From Acidobacteriota bacterium (GTDB lineage Bacteria > Acidobacteriota > Terriglobia > Bryobacterales > Bryobacteraceae), in contig SYLY01000333.1 of the NCBI GenBank assembly GCA_005808475.1, positions 1 through 64,000 of the forward strand: a stretch of DNA of 64,000 bases, given 5' to 3'. A model generated the notes under the pieces. That model saw nothing but the letters and a program-made list of their open reading frames with translations, was not told the origin of the DNA and did no database searches. Below, piece after piece: positions 43,201 through 50,879 of this stretch; position 1 is the first letter of the stretch; every line of letters begins with the position of its first letter. A program made the position numbers and the translations under genes.

Positions 43201-44202
43201 GTGGCCGCCCGTCAAGGCGCGCCCGTGCTTGGCGTGCTGTGTAGCCGTCCGAAAGACGGCAAGAAGGTGTCGGTGGACGCGGACGGGAACAAACGGCTCG
43301 AGGACCGCTTCACCCTCGGGATCGGCTACCGCTGGCTGCCGTCTCACCGCCATTTCGTGGGAACCGTGGAACAGAAGCAGCGAGCGATCCTGGGGACGGA
43401 GATCGTCAACCATACCCACATCATGGATTTCTCGCTCACCTACGATCTCACCAAACGAATCACGCTCAACACCAGCATCCCGGTGATCAAGAGCTACCGG
43501 AACCAACTGTACGCGCCCACGGCGGAATTCCGCGTGTTCAGTCAGGGTGACGCGACCTTCGGATTCCGCGCGTGGCTGTTCCGGCCGCCCTCCGAATCGC
43601 GCCGCAACATCGGGATCGGGCTTTCGCTCAAGACGCCGACCGGCCGTTTCCGCGTGGCGCAGGACGCCGTGCGAGCCGGGCAGACGCTCCGCGCCACGGC
43701 CGATCAATCGATCCAGCCGGGCGACGGCGGAACCGGCTTCGTCGCCGACGTGAACGCGTACTCGCCCACCTACCTGAACTCGTGGCTTTTCTTCCAGGGT
43801 ACGTATCTGTTCAATCCCCGGAACACCAACGGCGTGAGCACGTTCCGGACGCGCCGCTACGAGAACGTCTTCTCCGTAGCCGATCAGTACCTGGTTCGCG
43901 GCGGCCTGACCCGGACCATTCCCAAGCTCCGCCGCATGGCCTTCAGCATCGGCATGCGGATGGAAGGCGTCCCGGTGCGCGATCTGCTGGGCCGTAGCGA
44001 CGGATTCCGCCGCCCCGGCTACTCGCTCGCGGTGGATCCAGGCTGGATGGCGGCGGTAGGCAAGTACTCGTTCTCGGTGAGCGTGCCCGTGGCGGTCCGC
44101 CGGGATCGCAAGCGTAGCGTCACCGACTATCTGAACAACTTCCACGGCGACGCCGCCTTCGCCGACTATTCGATCATCGCGGGGGTCACGCGGCGGTTCT
44201 AA
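43201..44202 (+). CDS. Outer-membrane barrel protein (phenol-degradation MetA-like transporter), signal peptide cut off by TGA
   Basis: A 333-codon frame starting at GTG directly behind a TGA. The protein alternates amphipathic beta-strands (LGIGYRWLPSHRHFVG; ITLNTSIPVIKSY; GDATFGFRAWLF; IGIGLSLKTPTGRF; YSIIAGVTRRF), with an aromatic C-terminal residue as in outer-membrane proteins. It resembles the MetA-pathway-type transporter family (PF13557). The signal peptide is encoded in the same frame but upstream of the TGA, so without readthrough this protein would stay in the cytoplasm. Either a recent nonsense mutation, a sequencing error, or recoding. It lies 80 bases beyond nrfA. Confidence 0.7.
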   Translation: MAARQGAPVLGVLCSRPKDGKKVSVDADGNKRLEDRFTLGIGYRWLPSHRHFVGTVEQKQRAILGTEIVNHTHIMDFSLTYDLTKRITLNTSIPVIKSYRNQLYAPTAEFRVFSQGDATFGFRAWLFRPPSESRRNIGIGLSLKTPTGRFRVAQDAVRAGQTLRATADQSIQPGDGGTGFVADVNAYSPTYLNSWLFFQGTYLFNPRNTNGVSTFRTRRYENVFSVADQYLVRGGLTRTIPKLRRMAFSIGMRMEGVPVRDLLGRSDGFRRPGYSLAVDPGWMAAVGKYSFSVSVPVAVRRDRKRSVTDYLNNFHGDAAFADYSIIAGVTRRF

Positions 44203-44262
44203 GCTGCCGCATCGAGGAATAGAGCGTAGCGGCGACACTCCCGAAGGGGCGACAATAGCAAC

Positions 44263-44523
44263 GTGCCTGAAGTCAGCCGGTTCTTCGGCATTGTGATTCA
44301 GATGTACTACAACGATCACAATCCGCCGCACTTCCATGTGCGGTACGAGCGTCAAAGGGCGATAGTCTCGATCGAGACGCTTTCCGTACTCGAGGGTTGG
44401 GTTGCCCCACGCGTCTTGGGTCTTGTGACGGAATGGGCGTCGAGGCACCGCGACGACCTCATGGAGGACTGGGATCTCGCCAGAGCCGAGTCCGCGCTGA
44501 GGCCGATTCCACCATTGGAGTGA
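44263..44523 (+). CDS. DUF4160 protein
   Basis: An 86 aa protein starting at GTG 44263, six bases after GACAAT. The pattern FFGIVIQMYYNDHNPPHFHVRY is the DUF4160 signature, and the rest fits its usual length. DUF4160 and DUF2442 genes occur as adjacent pairs and are often listed among toxin-antitoxin-like modules, but the activity is not established. The pair looks less GC-rich than its neighbours. Confidence 0.9.
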   Translation: MPEVSRFFGIVIQMYYNDHNPPHFHVRYERQRAIVSIETLSVLEGWVAPRVLGLVTEWASRHRDDLMEDWDLARAESALRPIPPLE

Positions 44524-44526
44524 TAA

Positions 44527-44826
44527 ATGCTGAAAGACATCGTCGCGGTACGTGTGTTGGGGAATCACCTCTTGGAGGTCCGCTTCGAGGACGGGGTTGA
44601 GGGACGAATTGACCTTGCCCAGACTTTGAGCTTCCGCGGAGTTTTTGAGCCACTTCAAGATCCAGCCTTTTTCGCCCGCGCGGCTGTCGATCCCGAGTCA
44701 GGCACCGTTACATGGCCGAATGGCGCGGACCTGGACCCGGATGTGCTGTACGCAAGCGTGACCAATAGCCCAATCCTCCTCGAGAGAGTCTCCATCGGAC
44801 TTGGTGGGCCGAAAGTGTCGAGATAG
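44527..44826 (+). CDS. DUF2442 protein
   Basis: A 99 aa protein. VRVLGNHLLEVRFEDGVEGRIDL and VTWPNGADLDPDVLY match DUF2442. It begins three bases after the DUF4160 stop, so the two are one unit. Probably a partner or antitoxin-like small protein; function inferred only from pairing. Confidence 0.9.
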   Translation: MLKDIVAVRVLGNHLLEVRFEDGVEGRIDLAQTLSFRGVFEPLQDPAFFARAAVDPESGTVTWPNGADLDPDVLYASVTNSPILLERVSIGLGGPKVSR

Positions 44827-44904
44827 GCCGGATTACGAACGAGCCGTCGTCGAACTCCGTGGATTGCTGAGCTTCGATCCCGCGATCTGTTACCCTGGTC
44901 CGGA

Positions 44905-46038
44905 ATGAGGCTCACCCGCCGCCGCCTGATCGCCGCGATGGGCGCGGGCGCCGCGTCCGCGCAGACGCCCCGTCCGCTCGACCTCTCCCAGTTCGAGCCG
45001 CGATCCACGCTGCACGTGAAGGAAACTGCCGTGCCGCGCGCCAGGTTCCCCGTCATCGACTTCCACACCCACCTGAGTTGGGGCGACCCGAAAGGCGAGA
45101 AGGCGGACATCATCCTGCCTCCGGCCCAACTGCTGACCGTGATGGACCGCCGCAACGTCAAGATCATGGTGAACCTCACCGGCGGCTACGGCCGCGGCCT
45201 CGACGAGTGCGTCGCCGCGCTCGCCAAGCCGCATCCGGATCGCTTCATCGTCTTCACCATGCCGTGGTTCACACGCGTTTCCGAAGGCGGATACGCCAGG
45301 TTCCAGGGCGGCGAGATCGAGCGGGCGCACAGGGCTGGCGCGCGCGGGCTGAAGGTCCTCAAGTCGCTTGGGCTCGTGGTGCGCGACAAAGGCAAGCTCG
45401 TCGCCGTGGACGACCGCCGCTTCGATCCGATGTGGGAAGCCTGCGGCGCGCTGAAGATGCCGGTCGCGATCCACACGTCCGACCCCGAAGCCTTCTTCAC
45501 GCCCATCGACCGTTTCAACGAACGGTTCGAGGAACTGAACGCGCACCCCGACTGGTCGTTCCACGGCAAGGATTACCCATCCGACCGCGAACTGCAGGAA
45601 GCGCGATTCCGCGTGCTGGCGCGGCATCCGAAAACCACGTTCGTGGTGCTTCACATGGGCACCGCGGAGAACCTCGGCTACATCGCCGCCGCGATGGACC
45701 GCTACCCGAACATGCACGTGGAGTTCGGAGCGCGCATCGGCGAGCTCGGCAGGCAGCCCCGCGCGTCGCGCCAGTTCCTCGAGCGCTACCAGGATCGCGT
45801 GCTGTTCGGCACCGATGCCGTGCCCAAGGGCGACGAGTATCCGCAACAGGTTTTCGGCGACAAACTCTACGAGATCTACTGGCGGTTCCTCGAAACCGCC
45901 GACGAGTATTTCGACTACGCGCCCGCGCGCGTCCCGCCCCAAGGGCGCTGGAAGATTTACGGGCTGGGACTGCCAGACGGCGTGCTGCGCAAGATCTACT
46001 GGAGCAACGCCGCGCGCCTGCTCGGACTGCCTTCGTAA
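44905..46038 (+). CDS. Exported amidohydrolase-family (ACMSD-like) protein
   Basis: A 377 aa protein with a twin-arginine signal (TRRRLIAAMGAGAASAQ). It is an amidohydrolase of the ACMSD/TIM-barrel type: metal motif HxH in VIDFHTHLSWG, His in MPVAIHTSDPEAFF, His in TTFVVLHMGTAEN, and Asp in RVLFGTDAVPKG. The likely reaction is hydrolysis or decarboxylation of a small carbonyl compound; the substrate cannot be read. TACCCT lies eight bases before the ATG. Monocistronic. Confidence 0.87.
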   Translation: MRLTRRRLIAAMGAGAASAQTPRPLDLSQFEPRSTLHVKETAVPRARFPVIDFHTHLSWGDPKGEKADIILPPAQLLTVMDRRNVKIMVNLTGGYGRGLDECVAALAKPHPDRFIVFTMPWFTRVSEGGYARFQGGEIERAHRAGARGLKVLKSLGLVVRDKGKLVAVDDRRFDPMWEACGALKMPVAIHTSDPEAFFTPIDRFNERFEELNAHPDWSFHGKDYPSDRELQEARFRVLARHPKTTFVVLHMGTAENLGYIAAAMDRYPNMHVEFGARIGELGRQPRASRQFLERYQDRVLFGTDAVPKGDEYPQQVFGDKLYEIYWRFLETADEYFDYAPARVPPQGRWKIYGLGLPDGVLRKIYWSNAARLLGLPS

Positions 46039-46094
46039 GAATTCTTGTAACGTTCCGCCCCGCCGCCGTCACTACTCGTCAGCGGAGGTGAACG

Positions 46095-46637
46095 ATGGCG
46101 GCGAAGAAGAAGGTAAAGCGGGCCGCGCCCGTACGGACGCCGAAGGTCCCCGAATACGTTCTGTGGAAAGGCGGACCGTTGCTGCTCGAAGCGCGGACCA
46201 AATCCAGCGAGATCCGGTTCCGGGTGAACGGCCCCGGCATGCTGTTCGCGTCGGTCCGTCTAGTGACCACGCTGGACGCGTTGGACGGCGCGACGGCCGG
46301 TGCGCTGTCCAAGCTTGCGCGCGAGCTACGATGCGTCTCCAAGTGCGGACTCAACGGCGTGACGCGCATCCCGGTGGAGGTGAAGGAGTCGCGCATCGGC
46401 GCCCACCTCGAATTCAGCCTGGGGCCGATGAGCATGTATCAGTCGCTGGTGATCCTGTCGGTCAAGACGGGGCGGTCGATGAAGGAAGCGATCGACGAGG
46501 CGTTCGGCGCGAAGAAGCGGTTCTCCGCGCTGTTCGAACCGGTAGCCGCCGAAGGGCACGCCGAACACGACCACTCGACCTTCGGCCAAGAGCCCGATGA
46601 AGACGCGCACTCGGCCCACGCGGGACACGGTCACTGA
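46095..46637 (+). CDS. Unknown protein with His-rich C-terminal tail, next to tyrosinase
   Basis: A 180 aa protein, no family recognised. It has a basic N-terminus (AAKKKVKRAAP), a globular middle (about residues 20-150), and a C-terminal tail rich in His and acidic residues (HAEHDHSTFG, then HSAHAGHGH) that looks like a metal-binding site. GGAGG precedes the ATG. The tyrosinase gene starts 10 bases after the stop. A copper-delivery or maturation role for the tyrosinase is a reasonable inference, by analogy with MelC1-type helper proteins, but no sequence similarity to them is seen. Confidence 0.8.
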   Translation: MAAKKKVKRAAPVRTPKVPEYVLWKGGPLLLEARTKSSEIRFRVNGPGMLFASVRLVTTLDALDGATAGALSKLARELRCVSKCGLNGVTRIPVEVKESRIGAHLEFSLGPMSMYQSLVILSVKTGRSMKEAIDEAFGAKKRFSALFEPVAAEGHAEHDHSTFGQEPDEDAHSAHAGHGH

Positions 46638-46647
46638 GGAGGCGATC

Positions 46648-47685
46648 ATGGCTATCGACACGAGACTCAACTTCAACAACCTCGCCCCGGCGGCGCGCGA
46701 CCGGTTCCTCGAAGCGGTGCTGAAACTGAAGGCCGCGATGGTTCCCGGCCGCGACTTCAGCGTCTACGACCAGTTCACTGCGCTGCACGCCTCGGTGATG
46801 GGAGTCCGCGCGCCCGGCGAGGCGAGCCTCGTCAACATGGGCCACCAGAACATCGGCTTTCTCCCCTGGCACCGCGAGTTCCTGCGGCGTTTCGAGAAGG
46901 CCCTGCAGGCGCAGGTCCCCGGCGTCACTCTGCCGTATTGGGAATGGCCGGATGCGCGCAACGGGACTTCGCTATTCACCACAGCGGGCATGGGACCTTC
47001 GCGCTTCGCGCAATCCACCACCGGACCCGTGACCGGCCTGTTCGCGTTCAGCAAGCCCGCCGGAGCGCCCGCGTGGTTCCCGGCGGCGTTGCCGGGGTGG
47101 CGCGTCCACGTCAACCTGCGGCTACCCCAGTTCGGCCTGAACGAGATCCTGCTCAGAGGCAGTAGCGACGACGACTGGCCGGCTGCCGCCAACACGATTC
47201 AGACGCTCGAGAACCTGAATCAGACGTCGCCCACCGCGAATCCGTATTGGGCGTTCTGGCGCTTCCTGGAAAGCGGCGCCCGGATGCACAATACCGGCCA
47301 CAACGTGGTCGGCGGACACATGTCGAACCCGTTCTTCTCCCCGAACGATCCGATCTTCTGGCTCCATCACTGCTACATCGACCGCGTGTGGGCGCGCTGG
47401 CAGGCCAATCGCCGCGCGGCCCAAGCGGGCAGCACGTTCCGTTCGCACTACCCGCCGGCGTCGCAGCGCAATCCGTTCACCCTGAGCACCGTGCCGAACG
47501 GCCATCGGATCGACGACATGATGTGGCCCTGGGTCGGAACGACTCCGGGCTACTCGCCGGAAGGCGCCAGTCCAGCGGTGCGCGCCATGCTGCCCACGTT
47601 CGCCGCGGCCGATGTCCGGCGAGTCGCGCAAACGATGGACACGCAGGCGATGGAAGGCGCGGGGAACGGCTACCAGTATTCGTAG
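46648..47685 (+). CDS. Tyrosinase-family copper enzyme
   Basis: A 345 aa protein with a type-3 copper site. CuA ligands: His47, His66 (NMGHQN) and His75 (FLPWHREFLRRFE). CuB ligands: His214 and His218 (HNTGHNVVGGHM), and His240/241 in NDPIFWLHHCYIDRVW. It should oxidise phenols or catechols to quinones. No signal peptide, so cytoplasmic or exported with a partner. ATG 46648 is chosen because AGGAGG lies upstream; the longer frame overlaps the previous gene. Confidence 0.94.
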   Translation: MAIDTRLNFNNLAPAARDRFLEAVLKLKAAMVPGRDFSVYDQFTALHASVMGVRAPGEASLVNMGHQNIGFLPWHREFLRRFEKALQAQVPGVTLPYWEWPDARNGTSLFTTAGMGPSRFAQSTTGPVTGLFAFSKPAGAPAWFPAALPGWRVHVNLRLPQFGLNEILLRGSSDDDWPAAANTIQTLENLNQTSPTANPYWAFWRFLESGARMHNTGHNVVGGHMSNPFFSPNDPIFWLHHCYIDRVWARWQANRRAAQAGSTFRSHYPPASQRNPFTLSTVPNGHRIDDMMWPWVGTTPGYSPEGASPAVRAMLPTFAAADVRRVAQTMDTQAMEGAGNGYQYS

Positions 47686-47715
47686 CCGCACCTTGCGCGG
47701 CGGCGGCGGCGTCCC

Positions 47716-47721
47716 TACGCT
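47716..47721 (+). promoter_or_regulatory. -10 element TACGCT
   Basis: Six bases before GTG 47728, supporting that start over GTG 47725. Confidence 0.4.
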
Positions 47722-47727
47722 GAAGTG

Positions 47728-49939
47728 GTGCGATCGCTTGCCCTTCTCGCCTTCGCTGTCGCCGCATTCGCGTCCGGCTTCCGGGGCCGCGTGGTGGATT
47801 CGTCCACGGACGAGCCGCTGGCTCGCGTGAAGATCGCGCTCGTGGAAGCCGGCGTGGAAATCCCGAGCGGCGGCGATGGCCGCTTCACACTCGAAGCGCC
47901 CGATGGAGCGTACACGCTTCGCGCGGCGGCGGTGGGATACCGGCCGTTTCAGGCGCGCGTGACGGTCCCCGGTCCGGACCTCGAGATCGCCCTCGCGCCC
48001 GACACGCTCCGGCGCTCGGAATCGGTGAGCGTCACCGCGGGACCGTTTCCCGAGGAGACCGCCACCAGCGTCGGAATGGCCGGCAACGAACTGAAGAACC
48101 TCGCGAGCGTCCTCGCCGACGATCCCTTGCGCGCCGTGCAGGGGCTGCCCGGAGTGACGTCGAATGACGACTTGCAGAGCCAGATCTCGATGCGCGGCGC
48201 GGGATTCCAGCGCATCGGCGTCTACCTCGATGGGGTGCTCTTGCATTCTCCGTATCATACGGTCCAGGGCGATGCCAATAGCGCCTCCCTCACCATTTTC
48301 AACGGCGACATGCTGGACGCCATCAACCTCCACACCGCGCCTCCCGTGAGGTTCTCCGACCGGACCGCCCGGAGCGCTCGACGTTCGCGCGCGCGAGGGG
48401 GACCGGCGCGACTTCTCGTTGCGGGCCACCGTGAGCGCTTCCAACGCCGGCGCGATGCTGGAAGGCCCGCTGGGCGGCGGCAAGGGATCGTGGCTGGTCA
48501 CCGCGCGCAAGAGCTATGTGCAGTACATCATCGATCGCACGGCGAACGATCCCACCATCGGCTTCGCGTTCGCCGACGCTCAGGGGCGGGTGCAGTACGA
48601 TCTCGCCAAGGCGTGGAACGCGAGCCTTTCGGTGATGCACGGAACCTCGGGGCTCGATCGAACCCGCGCGGAGAACGTCCTGGGCATCAACGCGCTGTTC
48701 AAGTCCGATTACGACTTCACGCTGACGACGCTGGCGCTCCGCTACGCGCCCGGCAGCCGGTTGCTGGCCACCAACCGGATCTCACTGCTGCGCGAGCGCT
48801 ACGTGAACGCCAATCGCGAGGCGCGGCGGCTGGGATCGAGCGGCTACGGCGAATGGGCCTGGAATGGCGATGCGGCGTGGCAACAGTCGAACGGCGCGGC
48901 GCTTCAGTTCGGCGGCATCGCGCGCCGGTTGCGCGACGATGGAAACGTGCTGCGCCTGGGGACGGGCGGCGCGTTCACCGCGATCGACGCGTTCCGTGGG
49001 ACGGGGATGCGATCGGGAGTCTACGCGCAACAGTCGTGGAATCCCTGGCGCGGACGGATCCGGTTGACGGCCGGCGGCAGCGCCGGCCGCCACTCGGTGT
49101 CCGGAGCCTCGGCCGCCACGCCCTACGCTTCGCTCGGCTTGCAGCCCGCTTCCGGCACGAGCGTCACATTCTCGTGGGGCCAGTACGCGCAGTTCGCCGA
49201 ACTCGCCCAGTTCTTCTCCCTCCACGGATCGCGGCGGCTGGCGCCCGAACGCGCCACCCATGTGGAGGCGGCCGTGGAACAACGGCTCGGCGAGCGCACG
49301 CGGTTGCGGTTCCAACTCTACAACCGGCAGGATCGCGACCTGATCTTTCGCCCGCTCCTCGACTTTCGCATCCTCAACGGGCGCGTCCAGGGCGGCAACC
49401 TCTTCGCGCCGTTCGCGAACTCGCAGCGCGGATACGCGCGCGGATGGCAGACGTTCGTGCAGCGCCGCACCGCGAACGGATTCACCGGCTGGATCGGCTA
49501 TGCGTGTGGCGTCTCGCGCGTTCGGGACGGCGTCCTGCGAATGTCCTATCCGGCCGACTTCGACCAGAAGCACACCGTGAACGTGTTCGGCTCCTACCGC
49601 CTAAGGCCGTCGGTGAACCTCAGCGTGAAGTGGCTCTACGGCAGCGGATTCCCGTTGCGCGGCTTCTTCACCCAGGTGCAAAACGATTACTTCCTGGCCA
49701 CGGAGCGGAACCGCCTGCGAATTCCGCCGTACCAACGCTCCGACTTCCGCGTCAACAAGGCGTTCATTCGTGACAAGTGGCAACTCACGCTATTCGCCGA
49801 GGTCATCAATTTTACGAACCGCGGCAATGTTCGATTCGACGATATCAACTCGATCGATGGGCGCACGGGGCGCGTCCGGCTCAGGTTCGACAAGATGTTC
49901 CCGATCCTTCCCTCGGCGGGCATCGTGGTGGAGTTCTGA
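47728..49939 (+). pseudogene. TonB-dependent receptor-like gene interrupted by a frameshift
   Basis: The first part (47728 to about 48370) encodes a signal peptide (RSLALLAFAVAAFASG), a regulatory domain (FRGRVVDSSTDEPLARVKIAL) and a plug region (DDPLRAVQGLPGVTSN, ISMRGAGFQRIGVYLDG). The coding sense then continues in the next frame through 49939 (ALDVRAREGDRRDFSLRATV onward) with a barrel ending ILPSAGIVVEF. One extra C in the CCC at 48368-48370 explains the shift. The restored protein would be about 736 aa. Recent inactivation or a sequencing error. Confidence 0.8.
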
Positions 49940-49944
49940 AGCCG

Positions 49945-49950
49945 TAGACT
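49945..49950 (+). promoter_or_regulatory. -10 element TAGACT, leaderless-type spacing
   Basis: TAGACT lies six bases before ATG 49957. Confidence 0.4.
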
Positions 49951-49956
49951 GGAGAG

Positions 49957-50844
49957 ATGCTCGAGGCGGTTACGCTACTCTTCTTGTCGGCGGGCGCGAT
50001 CCTGGCGCAGCGCGGCGGTCCGGCCCCCAAGGTCGAATTGTTGTGGCCGGACGGCGCTCCCGGCGCGCTCGGTTCCGAAGACGCCGACAAGCCCACGCTG
50101 TCGATCCACCTGCCGCGCGGTCCGCGCAAGGCGAATTCCGGCGTGGTGATGTGCCCCGGCGGCGGCTATCGGGGCCTGGCGGTGGATCACGAAGGCACGC
50201 AGATTGCCAACTGGTTGAACTCGCAAGGCATCGCCGCCTTCGTTTTGAAGTACAGGCTCGGGCCGAAGTACCGGCATCCGGTGGAACTGGGCGACGCGCA
50301 ACGGGCGATCCGCGTGGTGCGCGCCCGCGCCGCCGAATTCGGCATCTCGCCGGACAAGATCGGAATCATGGGATTCTCGGCCGGCGGACATCTCGCCTCC
50401 ACCGCTTCCACCCACTTCGACGCGGGCAACCCGAATGCGTCCGATCCGATGGACCGCCCGGGGTCGCGCCCGGACTTCGCCATCCTGTGTTACGCCGTGA
50501 TCTCGTTCACCACGGACTACGTGCACAAGGGCTCGCGATCGGCGCTGCTCGGCGACAATCCCGATCCTGGGCTGGTGAGGCTGCTTTCGAACGAACTGCA
50601 GGTGACCCGCCAAACGCCGCCGACGTTCCTGTTCCATACCAACGCCGACACCGGCGTTCCGCCCGAGAACAGCGTGCTCTACTACATGGCGCTGCGGAAA
50701 GCGGGCGTGCCGGCGGAACTGCACATCTACGAGACCGGACCGCACGGAGTGGGACTGGCGTGGTCGGACGCGGTGCTCGCATCGTGGCCGGCGCGGCTAT
50801 CGGACTGGATGCGCGGCCGGGGATTGCTGGATCCAGCGAAGTAG
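49957..50844 (+). CDS. Secreted alpha/beta-hydrolase (acetyl-esterase/BD-FAE-like)
   Basis: A 295 aa protein with a signal peptide (EAVTLLFLSAGAILA). It has the esterase/lipase fold: oxyanion motif MCPGGGYRGLA, nucleophile Ser in GFSAGGHLAS, and a late His in TGPHGVGLAW. It resembles polysaccharide acetyl- or feruloyl-esterases. Likely periplasmic, acting on esterified sugars; substrate not proven. TAGACT six bases upstream suggests its own promoter. Confidence 0.88.
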   Translation: MLEAVTLLFLSAGAILAQRGGPAPKVELLWPDGAPGALGSEDADKPTLSIHLPRGPRKANSGVVMCPGGGYRGLAVDHEGTQIANWLNSQGIAAFVLKYRLGPKYRHPVELGDAQRAIRVVRARAAEFGISPDKIGIMGFSAGGHLASTASTHFDAGNPNASDPMDRPGSRPDFAILCYAVISFTTDYVHKGSRSALLGDNPDPGLVRLLSNELQVTRQTPPTFLFHTNADTGVPPENSVLYYMALRKAGVPAELHIYETGPHGVGLAWSDAVLASWPARLSDWMRGRGLLDPAK

Positions 50845-50879
50845 GCGCGCCCCGCTCGCGCGACAATCGAAGGCACCCC

